64,000 nucleotides of DNA. It comes from Nonomuraea thailandensis. GTDB taxonomy: Bacteria > Actinomycetota > Actinomycetes > Streptosporangiales > Streptosporangiaceae. The notes under the pieces were generated by a model. It had not been told where the DNA came from. It ran no database searches and saw only the letters and a program-made list of their open reading frames with translations. Below are positions 8,569-17,405 of this stretch, piece by piece. Location: assembly GCF_024172165.1 (NCBI RefSeq), contig NZ_JAMZEB010000002.1, positions 10,328,501 through 10,392,500 on the forward strand. The letters are read 5' to 3'. Position 1 is the stretch's first letter; every line of letters begins with the position of its first letter. Position numbers and translations under genes: made by a program.

Positions 8569-9792
8569 ATGAGCAACAACGGCTTCACCACGACGGGTCT
8601 GCGCAGGCTGCGTGAGGTGCTGGCACGGCATGTCGACTCCGGCAAGATCCCCGGCTTGGTGGCCCTGGTCAGCCGCGGCGGCCAGACCCACGTCGAGACG
8701 CTCGGCACGATGCGGCACGACGGCGGCGCGCCGATGCGGCGGGACACGATCTTCCGGATGGCCTCCACCTCCAAGCCGGTCTCGATCGCCGCCGCGATGG
8801 TCCTGCTGGACGAGTGCCGGCTGCGGCTGGACGACGTGGTCGACCCGTGGCTGCCCGAGCTGGCCGGCCGCCAGGTGCTGACGAGCCCGGACGCCGAGCT
8901 GGACGACACCGTGCCGGCCCGCCGCCCGATCACCGTCCGCGACGTCCTCACCTCCACCTTCGGCCTCGGCATGGACTTCACCGCCCTCGGCAAGCCGATC
9001 ATGAACGCGGTGTTCGCCGCGGGCCTGACCCCCAACCTGCCCACCGAGGTGCCCGAGCAGGACGAGTGGATGCGCCGCCTGGGCGAGCTGCCGCTGATGT
9101 ACCACCCCGGCCAGCAGTGGCAGTACCAGATCAGCAGCGACCTGGCCGGCGTCCTGGTCTCCCGGGTCAGCGGGCAGAGCTTCGAGGAGTTCCTGCGCGA
9201 GCGCGTCTTCGAGCCGCTCGGCATGACCGACACCGGCTTCCACGTGCCCGCCGACCAGCTCGACCGGCTGCCCACCCTGTACGCCCCCGACCCCGCCACC
9301 GGCGAGTTCCTGGCCTGGGACGAGCCCGGCAACGGCCGCTGGAGCAAGCCACCGGCCTTCCAGGGCGGCGGCGGTGGCCTGGTCTCCACCGCCGACGACT
9401 ACCACGCCTACTTCCAGATGCTGCTCAACGGCGGCGTGCACAACGGCCGCCGCATCCTGTCCCGCCCGGCCGTGGAGCTGATGACCACCAACCGGCTCAC
9501 CCCCGAGCAGAACGCCCCCCGCACCGAACTGGCCCGCAACAACGTGCACATCTCCTTCGGCCAGGGCCAGCAAGGCGGCTGGGGCATCGGCATGGCGGTA
9601 CGCACCTACCGCGGCGACTACGCCCCCATCGGCCAGTTCGGCTGGGACGGCGGCAGCGGCACCTCCGCCTACGCCGACCCCGCCAACGGCGTCACCGGCA
9701 TCCTGCTCTGCCAGCTCGGCTACACCGTCCCCAACCCCGCCCACCTCATGAACGACTTCTGGACCACCGTCTACCAGGCCATCGAGGACTGA
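8569..9792 (+). CDS. Serine beta-lactamase-like hydrolase
   Basis: The product is 407 residues, a class C beta-lactamase/penicillin-binding-protein fold of the esterase-like group. The SxxK nucleophile motif is MASTSKPV near residue 65. The tyrosine motif is YQIS rather than the canonical YxN, and a GWDGGSGTS stretch near the C-terminus takes the place of the KTG box. No signal peptide is seen, so it is probably cytoplasmic. The frame is open far upstream, but the ATG at 8569 has a strong ribosome binding site (AAGGAGA, 8556-8562). The substrate is unknown. Confidence 0.85.
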   Translation: MSNNGFTTTGLRRLREVLARHVDSGKIPGLVALVSRGGQTHVETLGTMRHDGGAPMRRDTIFRMASTSKPVSIAAAMVLLDECRLRLDDVVDPWLPELAGRQVLTSPDAELDDTVPARRPITVRDVLTSTFGLGMDFTALGKPIMNAVFAAGLTPNLPTEVPEQDEWMRRLGELPLMYHPGQQWQYQISSDLAGVLVSRVSGQSFEEFLRERVFEPLGMTDTGFHVPADQLDRLPTLYAPDPATGEFLAWDEPGNGRWSKPPAFQGGGGGLVSTADDYHAYFQMLLNGGVHNGRRILSRPAVELMTTNRLTPEQNAPRTELARNNVHISFGQGQQGGWGIGMAVRTYRGDYAPIGQFGWDGGSGTSAYADPANGVTGILLCQLGYTVPNPAHLMNDFWTTVYQAIED

Positions 9793-9834
9793 CACCGACC
9801 GCCGCGTCCCGGAACCCCCCGGGGCGCGGCGTCG

Positions 9835-12006
9835 TCAGGTCAGCGCCGCCTGCGCGGCCACCAGCTCGGCGTACTTCCCGCCCGAGGCGATCAGTTCGTC
9901 GTGGGTGCCGCGCTGCACGACCCGGCCGCCGTCGATCACCAGGATCAGGTCCGCGTCCCTGACCGTGCTCAGCCGGTGCGCGATCACGATCCTGGTCTGC
10001 GCCAGCGTGCCGAGGTTGGCCTCGATGACGGCCTCGGTGGCGCTGTCCAGGTTGCTGGTGGCCTCGTCGAGCAGCAGGATCTTGGGGCGTGACAACACGG
10101 CGCGGGCCAGGGCCAGCCGTTGCCGCTGCCCGCCCGACAGGCCGTCGCCGTCGGTCAGCATGGTCTCGTACCCCATGGGCATGGCCGCGATCTCGTCGTG
10201 CAGCGCCGCCAGCCGGGCCGCCGCGACCACCCGGTCCATGGCGGCGCCGGGGTCGTTCAGGGCGATGTTCTCCCTGATCGAGCCGCTGAACAGCGACGGG
10301 TCCTGGATGACCACGCCGAACTGGCGGCGCAGCGTACGCAGGTTCAGCTCGGCGGCGGGGACGCCGTCGTACCTGATCTCGCCCTCGACCGGGGTGTGCA
10401 GCGCCAGCAGCAGCCTGGCCAGCGTGCTCTTGCCCGACCCCGACGCGCCCACCAGCGCGACCTTCTGGCCGGGCCGGACGGCGACGGAGACGCCCCGCAC
10501 CGTCCACGGGCCGCGGGGGTCGTGGCGGAAGCTCACCTCGCGCAGCTCGACCGCGCCGCGCAGCCGCAGCACCTCGATGCCGTCGCTCGGCTCCGGCTCG
10601 GAGGCGAGGATGTCCGACAGCCGGTCGAAGTGTGCGCCGGCCTGCTGCAGGCTCTGCAGGCCCGTCAGCAGCGAGCCGAGCGGGGTGAGCGCGCCGAGCG
10701 CGACCGCGTTCAGCGCGATCAGCGTGCCGAGCGTGAGCTGCCCGTCCAGCACCCGCCAGGCGCCCAGCCACAGCAGGCCCAGCGGCGCCGTCACGCGGAT
10801 CGCCGACAGCGCCGCCTCCAGCAGCCCCCTGGTCAGCCCGGCGCGCACGTCGGCGTCGAGCTGCCTGCCGAAGTGACCCGCCCACTGGTCCACGGCCCGC
10901 CGCTCGGCCCCCGACGCCTTCAGCGTCTCGATCCCGGTGATCGTCTGGATCAGGCTGTTCTGCGACGCCGACAGCGCGGCCAGCTCCTGATGGGTGAGCG
11001 TGGCGATCCGGCTCGTGGTGGCCAGCAGCAGCACCGTCTGCAGGACGGCCACGCCGCTCAGCGCCAGCCCGAAGACCGGGTCCCAGAAGTAGACGAGCAC
11101 CAGGTAGCCCACGGCCAGCGGCCCGTCCAGCAGCGCCGCGACGACCTGCCCGGTCAGGATGTCGCCCAGCGTGGACACGCCCGCCGCCCGCGTCACCAGG
11201 TCGCCCTTGGCCCGCCGGGTGAAATACCCGTACGGCAGCGCCACCAGATGCCCCACCACGCTCTCGGTGAGCTCCTGGTCGGCCCTGGCCCGCACCGCGA
11301 CCAGCAGCGCCGCCCGCAGGTACCCGATCACGAACTGCGCGGCCCCGGCCAGCACGATCGCCGCCCCGAGCAGCGACAGCACCTCAGTGGCCCGCGTCGG
11401 GACGATCGTGTCCACCAGCAGCTCGGAGAAGAACGGCAGCGCCAGCCCGAGCAGCTGCAGCAGCAGCGAGGCGGCCACGATCTGCGCCAGCAGCCCCCTG
11501 CGCCGCCTGAACAGCGTGCGCGCGAACTCCCGCCGCCACGCTCCCGCCATCGACGACGAGCCCCGCCGGAACCCCTCACCCGGCTGGAACACCAGCAGCA
11601 CGCCGGTGAACCCTGCCCCGAACTCCTCGGGGGTCAGCCGGCGCCGCCCCTGCCCGGGGTCCACCACGTCCACCCGATCGGGCGACCAGCGCTCGACCAC
11701 CACGAAGTGGCTGAACTCCCAGTGCGCCACGGCCGGCAGCGGCACCCGCGCCAGGTCCTCCGGCGCCAGCGAGAACGCCCGCGCCTGGAGCCCGTGCTCG
11801 CGCGCGCCGTCCACGATCGCCTTCGCGCTCAGCCCGTCCCTGCCGATCTGGAGCCGGTCGGAGACCTGGTGCAGGGTGGTGCGGTGGCCGTGGTGCCCCA
11901 GCACCATGGTCAGGCACGCCGCGCCGCACTCGGTCTCGGTGTTCTGCAGCACGACGGGGACCCTGCGCATCAGCGGGCGCATCAGCGGGCGCATCAGCGG
12001 GCGCAT
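9835..12006 (-). CDS. C39-peptidase ABC exporter (bacteriocin/peptide type)
   Basis: The product is 723 residues with three fused parts. Residues about 12-145 are a C39 cysteine peptidase domain (ETECGAACL with the catalytic Cys; His in SHFVVVE; Asp in VVDPG) that would clip double-glycine leader peptides. Residues about 170-450 are six transmembrane helices. The rest is an ABC ATPase (Walker A GASGSGKST, signature LSGGQRQR, Walker B ILLLDEATS). It would cut and export a ribosomal peptide. I chose the ATG at 12004-12006 because it overlaps the upstream stop (TGATG). No precursor peptide or modification enzyme is visible nearby, so the exporter looks orphaned. Confidence 0.9.
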   Translation of the reverse strand: MRPLMRPLMRPLMRRVPVVLQNTETECGAACLTMVLGHHGHRTTLHQVSDRLQIGRDGLSAKAIVDGAREHGLQARAFSLAPEDLARVPLPAVAHWEFSHFVVVERWSPDRVDVVDPGQGRRRLTPEEFGAGFTGVLLVFQPGEGFRRGSSSMAGAWRREFARTLFRRRRGLLAQIVAASLLLQLLGLALPFFSELLVDTIVPTRATEVLSLLGAAIVLAGAAQFVIGYLRAALLVAVRARADQELTESVVGHLVALPYGYFTRRAKGDLVTRAAGVSTLGDILTGQVVAALLDGPLAVGYLVLVYFWDPVFGLALSGVAVLQTVLLLATTSRIATLTHQELAALSASQNSLIQTITGIETLKASGAERRAVDQWAGHFGRQLDADVRAGLTRGLLEAALSAIRVTAPLGLLWLGAWRVLDGQLTLGTLIALNAVALGALTPLGSLLTGLQSLQQAGAHFDRLSDILASEPEPSDGIEVLRLRGAVELREVSFRHDPRGPWTVRGVSVAVRPGQKVALVGASGSGKSTLARLLLALHTPVEGEIRYDGVPAAELNLRTLRRQFGVVIQDPSLFSGSIRENIALNDPGAAMDRVVAAARLAALHDEIAAMPMGYETMLTDGDGLSGGQRQRLALARAVLSRPKILLLDEATSNLDSATEAVIEANLGTLAQTRIVIAHRLSTVRDADLILVIDGGRVVQRGTHDELIASGGKYAELVAAQAALT

Positions 12007-12010
12007 CAGC
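11965..12010 (-). repeat. 12-bp tandem repeat spanning the exporter start codon
   Basis: About 3.8 in-frame copies of GCGCATCAGCGG (plus strand) cover the first codons of the exporter gene, so the protein begins with four repeats of Met-Arg-Pro-Leu. Every copy supplies an ATG preceded by CTG, giving four possible in-frame starts. Copy number changes by slippage would lengthen the N-terminus without shifting the frame. Confidence 0.85.
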
Positions 12011-12179
12011 CCACTGCTCCGAGGGCCAGCGCGGTCACGCCGATCCCGGCCGTCACGACGATCGCCACCGCGATCCACAGGACGAGGAACGACGGCCCGC
12101 TGACGACCAGCGGCATCCGCGCGGGGGCACGCCCCCGCGCCCGCTCGCGCAGCGCCTCCTCCCGGTAGCTCAGCCTCAT
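12006..12179 (-). pseudogene. Truncated HlyD-like membrane fusion protein N-terminus
   Basis: This is a 57-residue ORF whose stop overlaps the exporter start (TGATG). Its beginning (RLSYREEALRERARGR) resembles the N-terminus of HlyD-type adaptor proteins from lanthipeptide export operons, which start with a REEAL motif followed by one transmembrane helix (here residues about 30-55). The protein then ends, so the periplasmic coiled-coil and barrel are missing. It may be a relic of the adaptor or a small membrane partner of the exporter. The coupling suggests it is still translated. Confidence 0.5.
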
Positions 12180-12286
12180 ATCGGGAAACCTAGGAACCGG
12201 GGCTTGGAAGTCACTTGGGACCCACAGGAAACAGATCCCCGGCTGGGTCTGCACGGTGTGTATACCCGGTGTGTACAGTCCGCGGC

Positions 12287-12657
12287 ATGACCGTCTCGTA
12301 CACGCTGCTGGGCCTCCTGGAAGAGAGCGACCGGCACGGCTACGACCTGAAGCAGGCCTACGACCGCCGCTTCGGCGGGGCCAAGCCGATCAGGTTCGGG
12401 CAGGTCTACCGGCGCTGATGTCCGGCAGGCCGGCCGCCGAGTTCCTCGACGCCCAGCGGGCGCGGCACCTGGCGGCGATGCGCGCGCTGACCGCCGCGCG
12501 GCGGGAGGCGGCCTCGGCGCAGGACGCCCTGCTCGCCGACTACCAGCTCTTCCACGTCGAGGCGGATCTGCGCTGGATCGAGCACGCGGCGGGCCGCCTG
12601 CCCGCACTGGCCGAGGAGGCCCTGGCTGAGGAGGCCGGTGATGCTGGAGGGTCGTGA
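12287..12657 (+). pseudogene. PadR-family regulator, internally deleted and frameshifted
   Basis: The first 43 codons (VSYTLLGLLEESDRHGYDLK) are a typical PadR winged-helix start and run into a stop at 12416-12418. The C-terminal part continues in another frame from 12418 to 12657 (AEFLDAQRARHLAAMRAL, then FHVEADLRWIEHAAGRLP), matching the PadR C-terminal helices. About 60-70 residues in the middle, including the wing, are missing, so it cannot be functional as a normal PadR. It once probably controlled the adjacent ABC genes. Confidence 0.75.
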
Positions 12658-13511
12658 CCTGAACAAGAGCTTCGGCCGTACGCGGGCGCTGCGCGGCGCC
12701 GGCGTCGCGGTCGAGGACGGCGAGATCCTGGCCGTCATGGGGCCGAGCGGCTCGGGGAAGTCCACGCTGCTGCACTGCCTGGGCGGCGTCCTGCGGCCGG
12801 ACAGCGGCCAGGTGCGCTTCGGCGACGCCGTGGTCGGAGCGGTGGCGGCCGGGCCGTGGCTCTGCCTGGTGGCGGCTCGCGCGCTGATCCGCCACGGCCG
12901 GCGCGCCACCACGCTGACGGCCGCCCGGCGCCTGGCGGGCGACGCCCGCGGTGCCTTCCGCGCGGCCAGCGGGGTGGTGCTGGCGGTGTTCACGGCGGTG
13001 TTCCCGGCCGGGCTGGCCAAGTACGGGCCCTGTACGTCAGGACCGACGGCACCCTCGCCGCCGAGGAGCGCGTCCGGACCAGAGCCGCGCTCGTGCTGCC
13101 GCGCGCCATCGTCAACAGCCGCCGCGACACCGTGTTGCAGGAGACCAGGCTCCAGGACGAGCCGGGCACCTACGCCCGGCTGGCGACCTGGTTCGTCGTG
13201 CTGGTCGCCGGCTGCAGCCTGACGGTCGGCGTCGTGGCGGGGCTGATCGAGCGGCGCCGGTCGTTCGCGCTGCTGCGGGCGGCGGGCGCCCGGCTCGGCG
13301 AGCTGCGCCGGATCCTGCTGGTCGAGGCCGCGGTCCCGCTGGCGCTCAGCGTGCTGATCGGCGCCGGGCTGGGCGCGGTGGTCTCGTACGTCGTGGCACG
13401 GTGGGAGGGGAGCCGTGGTCGCCGCCCGGCCCCGGCCTGCTCGCGGGGCTGGCCGGCAGCACGCTGGCGGCGATGACCGTCACGCGGCGGCGCTGCCGCT
13501 CCTGCACGTGA
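12641..13511 (+). pseudogene. Collapsed ABC ATPase/FtsX-type permease remnant
   Basis: The frame starts as a LolD/MacB-like ATPase (NKSFGRTRALRG; Walker A GPSGSGKST) but after about 65 codons jumps without Walker B into a permease segment. A frameshift near 13020-13050 leads to a permease C-terminal half (YARLATWFVVLVAGCSL, then LLRAAGARLGELRRILLVEA), and another shift occurs near 13410. At least two large deletions and two frameshifts are needed to explain it. Together with the broken PadR gene it is the debris of a PadR-ABC efflux unit. Confidence 0.75.
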
Positions 13512-13544
13512 CGACCAGGTACGAAGCCGTGCGCTACGAACGAC

Positions 13545-14010
13545 CTACAGGACCTTGCGCAGCACGTCCGCGAACTCCGCCGGGTGAGCCATGAACCCCC
13601 CGTGGTCGCCGGGGAACTCCACCGGCGTGGTGCCGATCCGCCCGGCCAGCGCCACCGAGGTCCGGTATGTCACGAGCTGCCCCGACTCCGCCCCGACCCC
13701 CACGACGACCCGGCCGTTCCGCAACGCGGCGACGTCGGGCACGTAGCGGGTGGTGCCGCGCAGCTCGTGCGCGAAGAACCGGGAGCCGTCGGCGACGACC
13801 TGCTCCGACGGGGCGGCCCGGCCACGAGCGTACGCACCCGCCCGGGGCGCCGCGCGACCAGCGCCGGCCCCGTCACCGCGCCGCCGCTGCTGCCGAACAC
13901 GTCGGCCGACTCGGCCCCGAGGTCGTCGAGGATGGCCGCGAGGTCGTCGGCCCGCAGCTCAGGCGTGGCGTCCTCCGCCGGGTCGTCGAGCACGCTGCCG
14001 GAGGGACGAC
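13545..14010 (-). pseudogene. Alpha/beta hydrolase remnant
   Basis: On the minus strand the piece begins inside the protein (DDLAAILDDLGAESADVFG, with nucleophile elbow GSSGGA). It changes frame near 13815 and resumes as FFAHELRGTTRYVPDVAAL and then PVEFPGDHGGFMAHP, which carries the catalytic His. The N-terminal third and part of the cap are absent. It abuts the stop of the acyl-CoA-dehydrogenase-like gene. It is non-functional as written. Confidence 0.7.
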
Positions 14011-15177
14011 TCACCCCTCCAGGGCGAGCACCACCCACGACTGGCCCTCGGCGAGCCCCGCCAGCTCCCTGCCGCACTCCTGGAGCGCCTGCGGCCCGGA
14101 GAGGATGTGCGCGGTGCCCGCCTGGGCGTCCCTGAACAGCCGCTGGACGAGCCCGTCGCGCAGCGACGTGGTGCCGCCGGACGCGTAGACGAATCCCGCC
14201 ACCTCGGCGATCGTCGAGGTGATGTGGTTGAGCGCGAGCCGCACCATCGTCTCCTGACGCACGCCGAGCTTCCCGCCCGCGTCCAGCGTGCGCTCCACGT
14301 CGTCCCAGGTCTCCCGGATCAGCGCCGATGCCGCGCGGAACCTCGCCTCCGTGCGGGCGAAGCCGGCGTGGAAGGCGTCGCTGCCGGCGAGCTGGCCGGG
14401 CCGCCCGCTGCGCGCGGCCGCGTACCGGGCCAGCTCGTCCAGCAGCCGCCGCCCGATGCCGAGCGCCCAGCCCGAGTGGCAGATCAGCGCCTGGTCGAGC
14501 AGCCCGAGCCGGAAGATCGCGCCGCCGCGCAGCGGCTCGGTCGTGGCGAAGTCGTGGGACTGCGATTGCGGCACGAAGGCACCGTCGATGGTGTAGTCGA
14601 CGCTGCCGGTGGCGCGCAGGCCCAGGACGTCCCAGTTGCCGAGTATCTTGACGTCCTCCATCGGGCTGATGAAGATCCGGACCTCGTCGGTGCCCTCGAC
14701 GACGGCGGCGCTGTGGGCGTACTGCGCGTGGTACATGCCCGAGGCGAAGCTCCACTGCCCGGTGAGGCGGAAGCCGCCGTTCTCGGGGACGGCGACGCCC
14801 GGCCGGGTGCCCTGGCCCGCGATCAGCGGCATCCGCGGCCCCTTGAAGAGCCGTTCCACCGCGTCGTCGCCCAGGTAGGCGCCTGCCGTGCCGTTCTCCA
14901 GGGTGGTGGCCATGACGACCCAGCCCGTCGAGGGGTCGGCGTAGGTCAGCTCCTCGAAGACGTCGAGCAGCTCTCCGGGTGACAGCTCGGCGCCCCCGAG
15001 CGGCACCGGCACCCAGCCGCCGAAGAGGCCCGCCTCGTGCAGGGCGTCCACGACGGGCGTGGTCAGCCTGCCCTCGGCCTCGGCCCTGCCGGCCTCGCTC
15101 TCGATCAACGTCCGCAGGTCGCGGGCCCGCTCCAGCAGGGTCCGGCCGGCTCTGTGCAGTCGCGGCGTGTCGCTCAT
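14011..15177 (-). CDS. Acyl-CoA dehydrogenase-fold flavoprotein
   Basis: The product is 388 residues with the acyl-CoA dehydrogenase fold. The N-terminal helices contain GGWVPVPLGGAELSP, the middle beta domain has GQWSFASGMYHA and NWDVLGLRATGS, and the C-terminal helical bundle follows. These features fit the group of flavin-dependent monooxygenases and hydroxylases (HpaB/DszC-like) as well as true dehydrogenases, and I see no clear catalytic Glu to settle it. No reductase partner is adjacent. It is monocistronic on the minus strand, divergent from the GAF-SpoIIE gene. Confidence 0.75.
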   Translation of the reverse strand: MSDTPRLHRAGRTLLERARDLRTLIESEAGRAEAEGRLTTPVVDALHEAGLFGGWVPVPLGGAELSPGELLDVFEELTYADPSTGWVVMATTLENGTAGAYLGDDAVERLFKGPRMPLIAGQGTRPGVAVPENGGFRLTGQWSFASGMYHAQYAHSAAVVEGTDEVRIFISPMEDVKILGNWDVLGLRATGSVDYTIDGAFVPQSQSHDFATTEPLRGGAIFRLGLLDQALICHSGWALGIGRRLLDELARYAAARSGRPGQLAGSDAFHAGFARTEARFRAASALIRETWDDVERTLDAGGKLGVRQETMVRLALNHITSTIAEVAGFVYASGGTTSLRDGLVQRLFRDAQAGTAHILSGPQALQECGRELAGLAEGQSWVVLALEG

Positions 15178-15318
15178 GTCCAGGTGCTCCTGTTCGTGAT
15201 CGTCGGCGCTCTACCTCCGTCAGATCACGTCATGGGCGCCATGTCCAGTGCCTCGGGCGGCAGGTGTCATGCAGACGGCCGTGGGGCATGAGGCAGGCGA
15301 GAGAGCTCGGGGGGTCAG

Positions 15319-16641
15319 GTGGGAGGGGATCCGGAGGACGGCGCGTTCGACGGTTTTCTGGGGCGGCTGGGAGCCGAGGACCTGCAGGGGCCGCAGGACA
15401 GCCTCGCGCAGATCCGCGACCTGCACGACCGGATGAAACGCCTGCTGGAGGCCGTGCTGGCGATCAGCTCCGAGCTGGAGCTGAACGCGGCGCTGCGCAC
15501 CATCGTGGAGGTCTCCGCCGATCTCGTGGACGCCCGCTACGGCGCTCTCGGCGTGCTGAACGAGGAGGGCGAGTTCGCCGACCTGTTCACGTGCGGGGTC
15601 TCCGAGGAGGTGTACGAGGCCATCGGCCGCATGCCGACCACCCACGGCCTGCTGGGGGAGCTGGTGGCCCACCCCAGGCCGATGCGCGTGGACGACGTGC
15701 AGGCCCATCCGCACTTCCGTGACTACCCCGCCGGCCATCCGGTGATGCGCAGCCTGCTGGGCACTCCACTGCTGGTCCGCGGCACCGTCTACGGCAACAT
15801 GTACTTCGCGGACAAGCGCTCGGGAGGGCCGTTCACCGGCGACGACGAGCGGATCATCGCGGCCCTGGCGAGCGCGGCGAGCGTCGCCATCGAGAACGCC
15901 CGCCTGTACGAGCGCCTCCGCCGCAGCACCGAGGACTTCCAGCGCAGCCTGCTTCCCGACCTCCCGGAGCTGCCCGACGTGCGCGGACTGCGCGCCTGTG
16001 CCCGCTACCGCCCCTCCAGCTCACTGCCCAAGATCGGCGGAGACTGGTACGACGCGATCATCCTGCCCGACGGCGTCCCCTGCCTCATGGTCGGCGACGT
16101 GATGGGGCACGACCTGAAGTCGGCCACCATCATGAGCCAGATCAGCAACATGTTGCGGGTCCTCGCCTACGAGCACTGCGAGCCGCCCTCGTACATCCTG
16201 CGCCGGCTGGACGAGGTGCTGCACGGCCTGCACGGCGGCCCGATGGCCACGGTGCTGCTGGCCCGCCTGGAGGAGCGCTCCGCCTCCACCTGGCGGCTGT
16301 GCTGGAGCAGCGCCGGCCACCCGCCCCCGCTCCTCGTCCCCGCCGACGGCCCCGCCCGCTACCTGCCGGCCGACAGCGGCCACCCCCTGGGCGTCACCCC
16401 GGCTCTGGCCCGTCCCGACCACGACCAGCTGATCTCCGCCGGTTCGACCCTGCTGCTGTATACCGACGGGCTCGTCGAGAGCCCCGCGCACGGCATCGAC
16501 GAGGGCCTGGACGACCTGGCCCGCCAGGCCTCCCGCCTGCGCCGGCTCCCGCTGGAGGAGATGTGCGACCAGCTCCTGGGCCGCCGGGACGCGCACTTCA
16601 CCGACGACGTCGCCCTGCTCGCCCTGCGCCTCGCCCGATGA
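15319..16641 (+). CDS. GAF-domain SpoIIE-type protein phosphatase
   Basis: The product is 440 residues. Residues about 45-200 are a GAF sensor domain (ISSELELNAALRTIVEV; GTPLLVRGTVYGNMYFADK). Residues about 225-440 are a PP2C/SpoIIE phosphatase with metal-binding motifs GGDWYD, VGDVMGHD, YTDGLVE and FTDDVALL. Such proteins dephosphorylate anti-anti-sigma (STAS) proteins and so release stress sigma factors. The signal sensed by the GAF domain is unknown. The GTG at 15319 is the most upstream reasonable start. It would work with GHKL kinases such as the one at 0.5 kb, but linkage is not shown. Confidence 0.9.
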   Translation: MGGDPEDGAFDGFLGRLGAEDLQGPQDSLAQIRDLHDRMKRLLEAVLAISSELELNAALRTIVEVSADLVDARYGALGVLNEEGEFADLFTCGVSEEVYEAIGRMPTTHGLLGELVAHPRPMRVDDVQAHPHFRDYPAGHPVMRSLLGTPLLVRGTVYGNMYFADKRSGGPFTGDDERIIAALASAASVAIENARLYERLRRSTEDFQRSLLPDLPELPDVRGLRACARYRPSSSLPKIGGDWYDAIILPDGVPCLMVGDVMGHDLKSATIMSQISNMLRVLAYEHCEPPSYILRRLDEVLHGLHGGPMATVLLARLEERSASTWRLCWSSAGHPPPLLVPADGPARYLPADSGHPLGVTPALARPDHDQLISAGSTLLLYTDGLVESPAHGIDEGLDDLARQASRLRRLPLEEMCDQLLGRRDAHFTDDVALLALRLAR

Positions 16642-16727
16642 GGGCCCTCGTTCCGCCCTGTCCCATGTCGATCCCGGCCCCTCCCGCTCGTACAGGAGGT
16701 GAGACAACGACCTGACGGAGGCATGAC

Positions 16728-17306
16728 ATGGGAAAGATCATCGTGATCGAGCACCTGACGCTCGACGGCGTGATGCAGGCCCCGGGACACCCCGACGAGG
16801 ACCCGCGCGACGGCTTCCCCCACGGCGGCTGGGCCACCCGGGCCCAGCACCCCGCCATGCAGGAGGCCATGGGCGCCCGCATGTCGAGCGCCTGGTCCCT
16901 GCTGGCGGGCCGCACCACGTACGAACGCTTCGCCGACTACTGGCCCCGCCAGGCTCCGAACCCGTTCACCGACGCCCTCGACCGGGTCCGCAAATACGTG
17001 GTCTCCACGACGCTCACCGGCCCGCTCTCCTGGCGAGGCTCTGCCCTCGTGAAGGGCGACGCCGTGGCCGCGCTGAAGAAGGAGGCGGCGGAGAACCTGG
17101 TGGTGTTCGGCAGCGGGGTCCTGGTCCGATCCCTGCTGGCGGACGGCCTCGTGGACGAGCTCCTGCTGCTGATCCACCCGCTGACGCTCGGGACGGGGCG
17201 TCGGCTGTTCCCCGGCTCAGGCGGCGTGCCGGCCTCGTTCGAGCTGGTGGACTCGGCGACGACGGGCACCGGCGTGCTCATCGCCACGTACCGGCCCGCG
17301 GCTTGA
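16728..17306 (+). CDS. RibD C-terminal / dihydrofolate-reductase-like protein
   Basis: The product is 192 residues. It has the RibD_C/DHFR-like fold: IVIEHLTLDGVMQAPGH at the N-terminus, SLLAGRTTYERFADYWP, VVFGSGVLVRSLLADGLVDE and LLIHPLTLGTGRRLFP. Family members bind NADPH, and actinobacterial paralogues of this type are mostly uncharacterised. The ATG at 16728 follows GGAGG (16718). A second paralogue lies at 42.6 kb. The gene ends just before a strong inverted repeat. Confidence 0.85.
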   Translation: MGKIIVIEHLTLDGVMQAPGHPDEDPRDGFPHGGWATRAQHPAMQEAMGARMSSAWSLLAGRTTYERFADYWPRQAPNPFTDALDRVRKYVVSTTLTGPLSWRGSALVKGDAVAALKKEAAENLVVFGSGVLVRSLLADGLVDELLLLIHPLTLGTGRRLFPGSGGVPASFELVDSATTGTGVLIATYRPAA

Positions 17307-17327
17307 CGGCCGATCTTCTGGGCGCCC

Positions 17328-17363
17328 GCGGCCTTCCTGAGACCCTTGTCACAGGAAGGCCGC
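17328..17363. terminator. 12-bp inverted repeat after the reductase gene
   Basis: GCGGCCTTCCTG (17328-17339) pairs perfectly with CAGGAAGGCCGC (17352-17363) around a 12-nt loop. Its position 20 bp after a stop codon suggests a terminator, although no T-run follows. The right arm overlaps the -35 element of the next promoter, so it could also act as an operator. Confidence 0.55.
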
Positions 17364-17372
17364 CGGGACGTC
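17347..17372 (+). promoter_or_regulatory. Candidate ECF41-type promoter
   Basis: TGTCACA (17347-17353) and CGTC (17369-17372) are separated by 15 bp. From memory the ECF41 consensus is a TGTCACA -35 box and a CGTC -10 box with about this spacing. It sits 34 bp upstream of the operon that ends with the ECF41 sigma gene, which supports autoregulation. Confidence 0.65.
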
Positions 17373-17405
17373 ACACTTCGTTGCCGTGGTCCCCTCTCAT
17401 GAGGC

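Noticed and set aside
12006..12179. Lanthipeptide or bacteriocin precursor for the C39 exporter
   Set aside because: There is no double-glycine leader end and no Cys/Ser/Thr-rich core. The sequence has a membrane helix and an HlyD-like start.
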